Shown here: one piece after another, positions 25,951-33,934 of the stretch
Layout of the letters: each line of letters opens with the position of its first letter
Position numbering within the stretch: position 1 is the first letter of the stretch
From: Methylobacterium brachythecii
Lineage (GTDB): Bacteria > Pseudomonadota > Alphaproteobacteria > Rhizobiales > Beijerinckiaceae
Assembly (NCBI RefSeq): GCF_014196345.1
Contig: NZ_JACIDN010000001.1
Span: 627,393-691,392 of the forward strand
Direction: 5' to 3'
Length of the DNA: 64,000 nt
Notes under the pieces: generated by a model
What the model was told of the DNA's origin: nothing
Seen by the model: only the letters and a program-made list of their open reading frames with translations
Databases searched by the model: none
Translations under genes and position numbers: made by a program

Positions 25951-26592
25951 ATGGTGAGCTCAGCACGTGCGGTCCGCCGGGTGATCGGGTTGGGTGCCCT
26001 TGCCTTGGTCGTCTTGTCACAACCGGCCGGCGCGCAGGAGGTGACCGAGCAGCAGATCGTGCGGGCGCTGATGCCGCCGAAGACACGCGGTCTCTCGCTC
26101 GGTGCGCCGACCCCGGCCCCGGCCGAGGTCGTCAGCCCGGACAAGGCCTTCGTCGACTCCCTGCGCGGGCGGTCGACGCGCTCCTTGAGCCTCGGCGACC
26201 GGGTGAAGCTCGATACCGTCGCCGCGGACAAGCCCGCGATCGACCTCGTGATGGAGTTCGATTTCAACTCCGACATCCTGCGTGGCGATGCGCTGGCCAC
26301 CGCAGACAAGCTCGGCAAGGCGCTGTCGAACCCCGAACTGAGGGGCCAAACCTTCATGATTGCCGGTCATACCGACGCCAAAGGCGGCGAGGACCCGAAC
26401 CAGAAACTTTCAGAGCGCCGTGCCGACGCCGTGAAGCGCTATCTGGTCGAAACCTATCGCATCCCGGCCGACACCCTGATCGGCGTCGGCTACGGCAAGT
26501 CGCATCTCAAGAACGGGAGTGATCCGTTCGGGCGCGAGAACCGCCGCGTGCAGGCCGTCAACATGCTCCAGGTCAAGACCGCCGAGCGCTGA
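25951..26592 (+). CDS. OmpA-family peptidoglycan-binding protein
   Basis: A 213-aa secreted protein with signal peptide RVIGLGALALVVLSQPAGAQ, a short linker and a C-terminal OmpA_C domain. MEFDFNSDIL starts the domain, and IAGHTDAKGGEDPNQKLSERRADAVKRYLV carries the meso-DAP-contacting Asp/Arg pattern (TDxxG...N..LS..RA..V). It lacks a beta-barrel, so it is a periplasmic anchor to peptidoglycan rather than a porin. GGGAGG precedes ATG 25951; an in-frame start at 25846 is not preferred. The RND adaptor begins 80 bp downstream on the same strand. Confidence 0.85.
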   Translation: MVSSARAVRRVIGLGALALVVLSQPAGAQEVTEQQIVRALMPPKTRGLSLGAPTPAPAEVVSPDKAFVDSLRGRSTRSLSLGDRVKLDTVAADKPAIDLVMEFDFNSDILRGDALATADKLGKALSNPELRGQTFMIAGHTDAKGGEDPNQKLSERRADAVKRYLVETYRIPADTLIGVGYGKSHLKNGSDPFGRENRRVQAVNMLQVKTAER

Positions 26593-26672
26593 CTGCTCGC
26601 AGCCGGCGGGTCCGGCTGCACGAACGACACCCATGGACGGCCCGGTAGTGGTCGAGACGGAGCAGCGGGGGC

Positions 26673-27620
26673 ATGCGCGAGGATCCCATCGGGCGATGGT
26701 TCTGTGACGTCTTCGGGGTTGCGTCGATCCTCGCTTGCCTCGTGACGCCCGCGCTGGCCGAGAGCACGCCCGAGGGCACCAGCGTCGTCGGCGTACGCGC
26801 GGGCGCTGCTTGCCTGAAAGAGCAGGTCCGGATCAGCGGCTTCGCGCTAGCCCGCGAGGAGAGCGGCGCCAGTGTTCCGCTCGAAGGCTACCGTATTACC
26901 GAAATCCTGGTCGGCGAGGGCGACACCGTCACCGCCGGGCAGGAACTCCTGCGTGCGACGCGGCTCGGGGCCGAGGCGGGGCGGCCTGCCCAGGCCCTGC
27001 CGCCGAGCTATAGCCTGCGCGCGCCGATCGCCGGCCGCATCACCAAGCTCAACGTGCGCGTCGGCATGGTCACCAGCCTGCCTTCGGCCGCGCCATCGGC
27101 CTCGGGCCAGCCGCCGGAGCCGCAGGTGCGGATCATGGCCGATGCCGGCATCGATCTGCTGGTCGACGTGCCGAGCCTGTTCGTCACCAAGATCCGCACC
27201 GGGCTCACCGCGCGCATCCTCTCGGAGGACGGCCGCGAGGCTGCCGGCACAGTCCGCGTTCCGGCGAGCGAGGTCGATCCCGCGACCCAGCTCGGCCGCG
27301 CCCGCCTCTCCGTGGAGCCGGCGACGGCCCTGCGCCCTGGCCAATTCGCGAGTGCCGTGCTCGAGACGGCGCGCGATTGCGGCCTGTCGGTGCCACGCAC
27401 GGCGGTGAGCTACCGCAACGGCGAGGCGACGGTTCAGGTGTTGAACGGGACGGCGGTCGAGACACGCAGCGTCCGCACGGGGCTGTTCGACGAGAACACC
27501 ATCCGCATCAGCGACGGGCTCAGCGAAGGCGAGCCCATTGTCGCGAATTCCGGCAACGACCTGCGGGCCGGCGACAAGGTGCGTGCGGTGATCCCCGCCG
27601 CCGGCGGAGCATCGCGATAG
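26673..27620 (+). CDS. RND efflux periplasmic adaptor (membrane-fusion protein)
   Basis: 315 aa. A signal peptide (VASILACLVTPALAES) is followed by the split lipoyl-like halves (YRITEILVGEGDTVTAGQELLRAT and YSLRAPIAGRITKLNVRVG), the beta-barrel region (IDLLVDVPSLFVTKIRTGLTARI) and the membrane-proximal domain (VETRSVRTGLFDENTIRISDGLSEGEPIVAN). The alpha-helical hairpin that normally meets an outer-membrane channel is very short or absent, as in minimal adaptors. The pump gene follows after 13 bp, so the two are one operon. No outer-membrane factor gene is nearby. A paralogue lies at 32975-33907. Confidence 0.88.
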   Translation: MREDPIGRWFCDVFGVASILACLVTPALAESTPEGTSVVGVRAGAACLKEQVRISGFALAREESGASVPLEGYRITEILVGEGDTVTAGQELLRATRLGAEAGRPAQALPPSYSLRAPIAGRITKLNVRVGMVTSLPSAAPSASGQPPEPQVRIMADAGIDLLVDVPSLFVTKIRTGLTARILSEDGREAAGTVRVPASEVDPATQLGRARLSVEPATALRPGQFASAVLETARDCGLSVPRTAVSYRNGEATVQVLNGTAVETRSVRTGLFDENTIRISDGLSEGEPIVANSGNDLRAGDKVRAVIPAAGGASR

Positions 27621-27633
27621 ACATGGGCCACTG

Positions 27634-30600
27634 ATGTCGCTCAACATCTCGGCGCTTGCGATCAAGCGGCCCCTGCCTTCGGTCGTCTTCTCGATCATCC
27701 TGCTCATCCTCGGCTGGACGAGCTTCATGCGGCTGCCGGTCACGCGGCTGCCGAGCGCCGACATCCCGCTGGTCTCCGTCGTCGTCTCGCAATTCGGGGC
27801 CGCGCCCGCCGAAATCGAGGCGCAGGTCACCAAGACCGTCGAGGACGGCGTCTCCGGCGTCGAAGGCGTGCGCCACATCGCGTCCTCAGTCACAGACGGC
27901 CTCTCGATCACCACCATCGCCTTCCGCCTGGAGACCAACACCGACCGGGCGCTGAACGACGTCAAGGATGCGGTGACGCGCATCCGGGCGAACCTGCCGC
28001 GCAGCGTCCAGGAACCGCTGATTCAGCGCGTCGACGTGGTCGGTCTGCCGATCGTCACCTACGCCGCTGCCGCCCAGGGCAAGAGCCCGGAGCAGATCTC
28101 CTGGTTCATGGAGAACACCGTCAAGCGCTCCCTCCAGGACCTAAAGGGCGTGGCGCAGGTCGAGGTGATCGGCGGCGTCGAACGCGAGATCGGCGTGGCG
28201 CTCGATCCAGACCGGCTCCAAGCCTTCGGCCTGACGGCGGCGGATGTGAGCCGGCGGCTCTACGGCACCAACATCACCGTCACCGGCGGTAGGGCCGAGA
28301 TCGGCGGCCGCGACCAGGCGATCCGCACCCTGGCCTCCGCCAAGACGCTCGAGGAGCTCGCCGGCACCATGATCACGCTGCCGAGCGGCGGCGAGGTCAG
28401 GCTGCAGGACCTCGGCATGGTCACTGACGGCATCGCCGACCGGCGCACCTTCGCCCGGCACAACGGCGAGCCGACGGTGGCAGTCGGCATCAAGCGCGCT
28501 CAGGGCGCCAGCGATGTCGTGGTGGCCAAGGCCGTCGCCAAGCGCATCAAGGAGATCAAGGCCGAGAACCCGGATTACGACCTGAGCCTGATCGACACCT
28601 CGGTCGATTTCACGCTCGGCAATTACGAGGCGGCGATCCACACCCTGTTCGAGGGCGCCATCCTCGCCGTGGTCATCGTGTTCCTGTTCCTGCGCGACCT
28701 ACGGGCAACGGTGATCGTGGCCGTGTCTCTGCCGCTGTCGATCTTCCCCGCCTTCTGGGCGATGGACATGCTCGGCTTCTCGCTGAACCTGATCAGCTTC
28801 CTCGCCATCACGCTCTCGACCGGCATCCTCGTCGACGATTCCATCGTCGAAATCGAGAATATCGTCCGGCACATGCGAATGGGGAAGAACCCGATCCGGG
28901 CCGCCATGGACGCCGCCGACGAGATCGGGCTCGCCGTCGTGGCGATCTCGCTCACCATCATCGCGATCTTCGCGCCGGCGAGCTTCATGTCCGGCATCGC
29001 AGGCCAGTTCTTCAAGCAGTTCGGCATCACCGTCGCGGTGCAGGTGTTCTTTTCGCTGATCGCGGCACGCTTCGTCACGCCGATGCTCGCCGCCTACCTG
29101 ATGAAGCCGCACCAGGCCGAGGAGAAGTCGCCGGGGCCGGTGCTGCGCGCCTATACGAAGTTGGTGACGCTCTCGGTCGAATGGTCCTTCGTCACCGTTC
29201 TGATCGGCCTCGCCTTCTTCGCGGCCTCGATCGCCAGCGTCGGGCTGCTCTCGAAGGGATTCTTGCCGGCTCAGGATACCGCGCGCTCGGTGATGGCGCT
29301 GGAGCTGCCGCCGGGCGCGCAACTCTCCGATACCGAGAAGACCACCGAGCAGGTCGTCTCGGTGATCCGCGGGCTGCCCGAGGTGCGCAGCGTCTTCGTC
29401 GATGGCGGCCGCGTGCCCAAGGAGCCGGTGGAGTTCCGGCGCGCCTCGCTGATCATCAACTACACTCCGAAGGCCGAGCGATCGATCACGCAGGTCGAGC
29501 TGCAGCGCGAGATCGGCAAGCGCTTGAGGCAGGTGCCGGACATCCGCTTCTACTTCGTCGACGAGAACGGCCTGCGCGCGATCTCCCTCGTGGTACGCGG
29601 CCCGGATCCGCGCATCGTCGCCAACGTCGCCAACGAGTTGGCTGGCCAGATGCGCCGCCTGCCGACCGTGGCGAACGTCATCTCGGGCACTACCCTCGAT
29701 AGGCCCGAGCTTCAGATCCGTCCGCGCCTCGACCTCGCCGCGCGTCTCGGCGTCTCGCCGACGATCCTCGCCGAGACGATCCGCGTCGCCACCATCGGCG
29801 ATGTCGGCCCCGCGCTCGCCAAGTTCGATGCCGGCGACCGGCTTGTGCCGATCAGGGTGCAACTCGACGACAAGGCGCGCGCCAACCGCCACATCCTGGA
29901 GCAATTGCGGGTGCCGAAGGGCGGCGGCGGCTCGATCCCGCTCTCGGCCATCGCCGATCTCGACTTCCAGCAGGGCCCGTCGAATATCGGCCGCTACGAT
30001 CGCCAGCGGCAGGCAACGGTGGCCTGCGACCTCGTCGGAATGGCCGCGCTGGGCGACGTGCTGAAGTCGATCGACACGCTGCCGGTGATGAAGTCGCTGC
30101 CCAAGGGCGTCACGGTGAGCCAGTCGGGCGATGCCGAAAGCCTCAACGAACTCTCGGAGGGCTTCACCCAGGCGATCAGTGCCGGTCTGATGATGGTCTA
30201 CGCGGTGCTGGTCCTGCTGTTCGGCTCGTTCCTGCTGCCGCTGACCATCCTGTTCTCGCTGCCGCTTTCGCTCGGCGGCGCGGTGATCGCGCTGATGGTT
30301 ACCGGCAAGCAGCTCACGACGCCGGTGTCCATCGGCATCCTGATGCTGATGGGCATCGTGACCAAGAACGCGATCATGCTGGTCGATTTCGCGGTGGAGT
30401 CGATCCGCCACGGCATGCCGCGGGACGCCGCGATCATCGATGCCGGCCAAAAGCGCGCCCGGCCCATCGTGATGACCACCATCGCCATGGTCGCCGGAAT
30501 GCTGCCCTCGGCGCTTGCCTTCGGCATCGGCGGCGAGTTCCGTTCGCCCATGGCGATCGCCGTGATCGGCGGCCTGATCCTGTCGACGCTGCTGTCGCTG

Positions 30601-30795
30601 GTCTTCGTCCCCGCGGTCTTCGTGGTGATGATGAAGCTGTCCGGTGGATCGGAAACGGTGTTCCGGCGGATCAGCTCCCGGTTCGGTGGCCGCAAGACGC
30701 AGGCGGATTCGGGCGAGGCGTCGGCCAATGCCACGAACCCGCTGCCCCATGGCGCGATGCCTCAGAGCGCCGGCACTGCCTCTCCTTTGCGCTGA
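27634..30795 (+). CDS. RND-family efflux permease
   Basis: A 1053-aa, 12-helix inner-membrane pump of the HAE1/AcrB class, proton-driven. It starts MSLNISALAIKRPLPSVVFSIILLILG. It has the TM4 proton-relay pair in LSTGILVDDSIVEIENI, TM10 GIVTKNAIMLVDFAVES with the partner Lys, and two porter domains (APAEIEAQVTKTVEDGVSGVEGV; SQSGDAESLNELSEGF). The substrate cannot be told from sequence. The 3' end overlaps that of the convergent ankyrin gene by 34 bp. Confidence 0.95.
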   Translation: MSLNISALAIKRPLPSVVFSIILLILGWTSFMRLPVTRLPSADIPLVSVVVSQFGAAPAEIEAQVTKTVEDGVSGVEGVRHIASSVTDGLSITTIAFRLETNTDRALNDVKDAVTRIRANLPRSVQEPLIQRVDVVGLPIVTYAAAAQGKSPEQISWFMENTVKRSLQDLKGVAQVEVIGGVEREIGVALDPDRLQAFGLTAADVSRRLYGTNITVTGGRAEIGGRDQAIRTLASAKTLEELAGTMITLPSGGEVRLQDLGMVTDGIADRRTFARHNGEPTVAVGIKRAQGASDVVVAKAVAKRIKEIKAENPDYDLSLIDTSVDFTLGNYEAAIHTLFEGAILAVVIVFLFLRDLRATVIVAVSLPLSIFPAFWAMDMLGFSLNLISFLAITLSTGILVDDSIVEIENIVRHMRMGKNPIRAAMDAADEIGLAVVAISLTIIAIFAPASFMSGIAGQFFKQFGITVAVQVFFSLIAARFVTPMLAAYLMKPHQAEEKSPGPVLRAYTKLVTLSVEWSFVTVLIGLAFFAASIASVGLLSKGFLPAQDTARSVMALELPPGAQLSDTEKTTEQVVSVIRGLPEVRSVFVDGGRVPKEPVEFRRASLIINYTPKAERSITQVELQREIGKRLRQVPDIRFYFVDENGLRAISLVVRGPDPRIVANVANELAGQMRRLPTVANVISGTTLDRPELQIRPRLDLAARLGVSPTILAETIRVATIGDVGPALAKFDAGDRLVPIRVQLDDKARANRHILEQLRVPKGGGGSIPLSAIADLDFQQGPSNIGRYDRQRQATVACDLVGMAALGDVLKSIDTLPVMKSLPKGVTVSQSGDAESLNELSEGFTQAISAGLMMVYAVLVLLFGSFLLPLTILFSLPLSLGGAVIALMVTGKQLTTPVSIGILMLMGIVTKNAIMLVDFAVESIRHGMPRDAAIIDAGQKRARPIVMTTIAMVAGMLPSALAFGIGGEFRSPMAIAVIGGLILSTLLSLVFVPAVFVVMMKLSGGSETVFRRISSRFGGRKTQADSGEASANATNPLPHGAMPQSAGTASPLR

Positions 30796-32342
30796 GGGCC
30801 GGTTGCCGACAGGCATTCGTCGAGAAATGCCATGACGTCTTCCGAGAAGCCGTAGCGCTCGAATTCGCAGAACGGGACACCAGCCGCGACGAGTGCCTCG
30901 GCGCAGCCGACATAATCGCCGGGTGCCGTGTCGTCGATCTCGCCGAAGCGCGACGCGAAAGACAGGGTCCCGAGCGAAATATCACCGAAACCGTGCCGCG
31001 TGCGCCAGTCGGCACCGTGACTGAGGAGCAGCTGTGCCATCTCCGCATCGCCGCGGAAGATGACGAGGTTCAGGGCGGTGGTGTCCCAGGCCGTCTTCAC
31101 CTCGGTCGGCCAGCCGAGACTGAGCATGGTGCGCACTGCCTCGGTGTCTCCGATGTCGGCCAGTTGCGGCATCACCTGGAGCTGCACTGAGCCGAGCCGC
31201 GCGACAACATCCGGTACGCGGGCCAGGATCGTGCGCGCCCCGGCCTCGTCGGCCCGCGTGCAGGCCACGACGAATGCGTCCTCTTCGCTCAGCGCCTCGT
31301 CGACCCCTCTCTCGCGCAGCAGGCCGACCACGTCCTCGCGTCCATGCAGGAGTGCCCAGCGGAACAGGCTGACGCCGTTGTCGTCCTCGGCGCGCGGATC
31401 GGCCCCGTGGTCGAGCAGGGCGCGGACATGGTTCAGCGAGCGGCCACGCAGGATGGCATGGTGAATCCAGGGCCGCTCGCTCGCATCACCGCCATGCGAG
31501 AGGAGAAGCAGCAGCCCGTCGAGTCGATCGAAGTCGAGCACGCGGCCGATGGCGTTGGTGCGGATCACGCGCGCGCCGGCATCGAGCAGGAGCCGGGTGC
31601 AGGCGAGGTCGCGGCTTTCTACCGAATGGTAGAGCGACTCGCCGTCATCCGTTTTTGCTCCGGCATCCAGCAGCAGCCGCGTCATGGCTGGATGGTGCGT
31701 TCGGCCGGCGGCTCCGTAGAGCGCGGGAAGCGGCGAGTCGGGAAAGCGAGTGTCGATCCATGTAGCGTTGGGGTCGGCTCCGGCGCGCAGCAACAGTTCG
31801 GCGCTCGCGAGGAGGCCCGCCACGAAGGGCTGTTCGAGGATGAGACGGGAATGGGTGACGGCGATGAGCGGCGTCATGCCCGAGGGACCGCCGGGACGGT
31901 GGACCCAGTCCGCGTCGGCGGAGAGGGCTTGCCGGATGCGAGGCGTGTCGCCGGTCACGCAGGCTAGCCAGGGATCGTCGGCGAAAAGCGCAGGTCCCTC
32001 GCGAAGCATCCGGATCGCCGATCCTCGGGCGCTGGAATTGCCCTCGAAGACCCAGCTCAGCCAGGTCTCGATGCGCTTGGCCGCGGCGCTGCGCTTCCAT
32101 TCGACGAGCCGCTTCAGCTCGCTCCATGAGGCGAAGCCGTATTCGCGAGCCACGACGGATTGCGCGTCATGCAGCTTGAGCGCGTCTTCGGCGAGGGCCG
32201 CGATCTGCCGGTTTTGGAGAGCGGGCAGCGTCTCGATGAAGCGCTGAACGGCCGTTGACTCGCCCGCCAGGGCGTCTCGCAGCAGGGCTTTCGCCTGCTT
32301 CTTCAAGTGAGACAGGTCGGGGGATGCAGGAAGGGTCTTCAC
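30762..32342 (-). CDS. Ankyrin-repeat protein
   Basis: 526 aa from GTG 32342, which has GGAGG four bases upstream. The N-terminal 80 residues (SPDLSHLKKQAKALLRDALAG...LHDAQSVVAREYGFASWSELKRLV) are a helical module that often precedes ankyrins in bacterial proteins. About eight ankyrin-like units follow, such as LLASAELLLRAGADPNAT, TRLLLDAGAKTDDGESL, HVRALLDHGADPRAEDDNGVSL and EMAQLLLSHGADWRTRHGF. No signal peptide is present, so it is a cytoplasmic protein-interaction scaffold. No partner is evident. Confidence 0.88.
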   Translation of the reverse strand: MKTLPASPDLSHLKKQAKALLRDALAGESTAVQRFIETLPALQNRQIAALAEDALKLHDAQSVVAREYGFASWSELKRLVEWKRSAAAKRIETWLSWVFEGNSSARGSAIRMLREGPALFADDPWLACVTGDTPRIRQALSADADWVHRPGGPSGMTPLIAVTHSRLILEQPFVAGLLASAELLLRAGADPNATWIDTRFPDSPLPALYGAAGRTHHPAMTRLLLDAGAKTDDGESLYHSVESRDLACTRLLLDAGARVIRTNAIGRVLDFDRLDGLLLLLSHGGDASERPWIHHAILRGRSLNHVRALLDHGADPRAEDDNGVSLFRWALLHGREDVVGLLRERGVDEALSEEDAFVVACTRADEAGARTILARVPDVVARLGSVQLQVMPQLADIGDTEAVRTMLSLGWPTEVKTAWDTTALNLVIFRGDAEMAQLLLSHGADWRTRHGFGDISLGTLSFASRFGEIDDTAPGDYVGCAEALVAAGVPFCEFERYGFSEDVMAFLDECLSATGPQRKGEAVPAL

Positions 32343-32703
32343 GGTGCCTCCATGTGCATGAGGCCGAAGACCCGCAATCCGGCTGCACAGGGGCAGAGCG
32401 TCGACGCAGCGATCGTCCGAGCAGGTTGAACCTTTCCCGCGGGTCCGGAGGCGTCTCGGTACGCCAACGGCAGATTACGAGTGCCGTGCTCGCGGGGCAA
32501 GGTGAACCGGATTTCAGGCGATGGCCTGCACCTGCGGCTCCGAGGCCTCGACCGGCGTGCACCGGATCGACAGGCGTCGGCACAGTCAGCGCTTCACACT
32601 CGCGGACGATGGCGCCGTGGAGACGCGGGACGGATTTGCAATCGCGTACACATGGTCCTAACCCGAGCTTGGCCGTTACCGGCCGGTGACCGAAGGACAT
32701 TGG
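32343..32703. other. Intergenic, 360 bp
   Basis: Separates the ankyrin gene from the divergent 63-aa ORF. The open frames here are antisense or have no start signal. No palindrome or promoter stands out, apart from the good ribosome binding site (GAAGGA) at its right edge serving the gene at 32704. Confidence 0.5.
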
Positions 32704-32895
32704 ATGACTTCAGACACGCAGCTCGACCGCTCTTCTGCGCCTCTCGCTTCTGTCTCTGAGCAGACCCGACCCGACACCATCGTTCGTCCTGACGCCCCGC
32801 TCATCGTCATCGAGCAGGCATCCTCCGACCTCGAAGACAGTTCGGACACTCCTCCGACGAATACGTTCGAAGGTTTCGGCTCTTTTTCGAGCTGA
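32704..32895 (+). CDS. Small acidic protein (63 aa), unknown
   Basis: ATG 32704 with GAAGGA at a good distance opens a 63-aa frame: MTSDTQLDRSSAPLASVSEQ at the start, a hydrophobic PLIVIEQ in the middle, then an acidic DLEDSSD stretch and an aromatic/Ser end (FEGFGSFSS). It is strongly acidic and probably disordered, with no Cys. The third positions look coding. No RiPP enzyme or toxin partner is adjacent, so a precursor-peptide role is not supported. It may be a small regulatory or stress peptide. Confidence 0.5.
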   Translation: MTSDTQLDRSSAPLASVSEQTRPDTIVRPDAPLIVIEQASSDLEDSSDTPPTNTFEGFGSFSS

Positions 32896-32974
32896 CGATC
32901 AAGGACTTGCTGCGGTGCCGGGGGTCACTGCGGTAGGCCGTCCAGGCCCGGCGCGTCGCGAAGGCGGTCCGTCG

Positions 32975-33907
32975 CTAGCGACTGCCGTTCGCCCGGCCCT
33001 TATCCTCGACCACGACCGGATGGACCCGGTCGCCCTCCCGCACGAAGGCCCCGGCTCGCGTCAGGACGACGTCGGTTTCGCCGAGCCCCGAGCGAATCTC
33101 GGCCTCCTCCCCGTCCGCCAGCCCGACGGCGACCTGCCGCGCCTCGATCCGGTCTTCCGCGACCACGTGGACGATCGTGCCCTCCGGCTCATAGGTCACC
33201 GAAGAGAACGGCACCGAGAGCCCGCAGCTCTCGCCGACCTCGACGATGGCGCGCGCAAAGGTGCCGATGCGCAGGTCCTGGCCCGTGCCGAGACCGACCC
33301 GTACCTTGCCGAGCTGCGTGGCAGGATCGGTCGACTCATCGACCCGTCGCGTCTTTCCCGTTATCGGCGCGAGGCCGAGCGGCGTCACCGTAACGGCTTG
33401 GCCGGCTTTGAGCCTCGAGAGGGCGTCGATCGCGACGCCGGCTTCGAGTTCGATGTCGCCCTTCGCCGCGATGCGGAACAGCGGGCCGAGGCTCGACGAC
33501 ACAGGAAGGCCCACCGTCGCGGCGCTCCGCACGATGAAGCCGGCGACGGGCGCCCGCACTGCAAGCCCGGGCGCATTACCGGCATCGCCCGGCTGGGCGA
33601 CACGCGCCAGCACCTGGCCCGAGGCCACCTCGTCGAGAGGCTGGGCCAGGACCTGGATGACACGCGTCCCCTCCTGCTCCGCGCCGACATCGACGATCTC
33701 GCGGGCGACGAGGGTGCCGGTGATCTCGATCCGGTCGCGGAAGCAGCGCTTGTGCACAGGCCGCACGCTGACCGACATTTCGACTGGCCGGGCCGAGGGC
33801 TCGTCCGCCGCGAGGCTCGGGCTGTAAGCCAGGGCGGCCGCGAGTACGGGCCCGATGCAGCCGCCCGCTCGCCGGCTCCACCCCATTCTCTCGTCCCGTC
33901 GGGTCAT
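32975..33907 (-). CDS. RND adaptor-like protein without an adjacent pump
   Basis: 310 aa with signal peptide (IGPVLAAALAYSPSLAA). It shares the same layout as the adaptor at 26673-27620: KRCFRDRIEITGTLVAREIVDVG, GTRVIQVLAQPLDEVASGQVLARV, LAVRAPVAGFIVRSAATVG, then DLRIGTFARAIVEVGESCGLSVPFSSVTYEPEGTIVHVV. The shared CGLSVP..[SA]V[ST]Y block suggests the two are paralogues. GAGG precedes ATG 33907. It follows the AsmA gene by 27 bp and no pump gene is next to it, so it may serve the RND pump 5 kb away or an unlinked one. Confidence 0.8.
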   Translation of the reverse strand: MTRRDERMGWSRRAGGCIGPVLAAALAYSPSLAADEPSARPVEMSVSVRPVHKRCFRDRIEITGTLVAREIVDVGAEQEGTRVIQVLAQPLDEVASGQVLARVAQPGDAGNAPGLAVRAPVAGFIVRSAATVGLPVSSSLGPLFRIAAKGDIELEAGVAIDALSRLKAGQAVTVTPLGLAPITGKTRRVDESTDPATQLGKVRVGLGTGQDLRIGTFARAIVEVGESCGLSVPFSSVTYEPEGTIVHVVAEDRIEARQVAVGLADGEEAEIRSGLGETDVVLTRAGAFVREGDRVHPVVVEDKGRANGSR

Positions 33908-33934
33908 TGGGCCGCCCTCATACCTCGACCGGCA

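Noticed and set aside
28699-30816. 705-aa minus-strand frame opposite the RND pump
   Set aside because: Shadow frame; His/Asp/Arg-rich low-complexity product with no domain.
32686-32895. RiPP precursor peptide
   Set aside because: No modifying enzyme, transporter or leader motif nearby; kept only as a small unknown protein.
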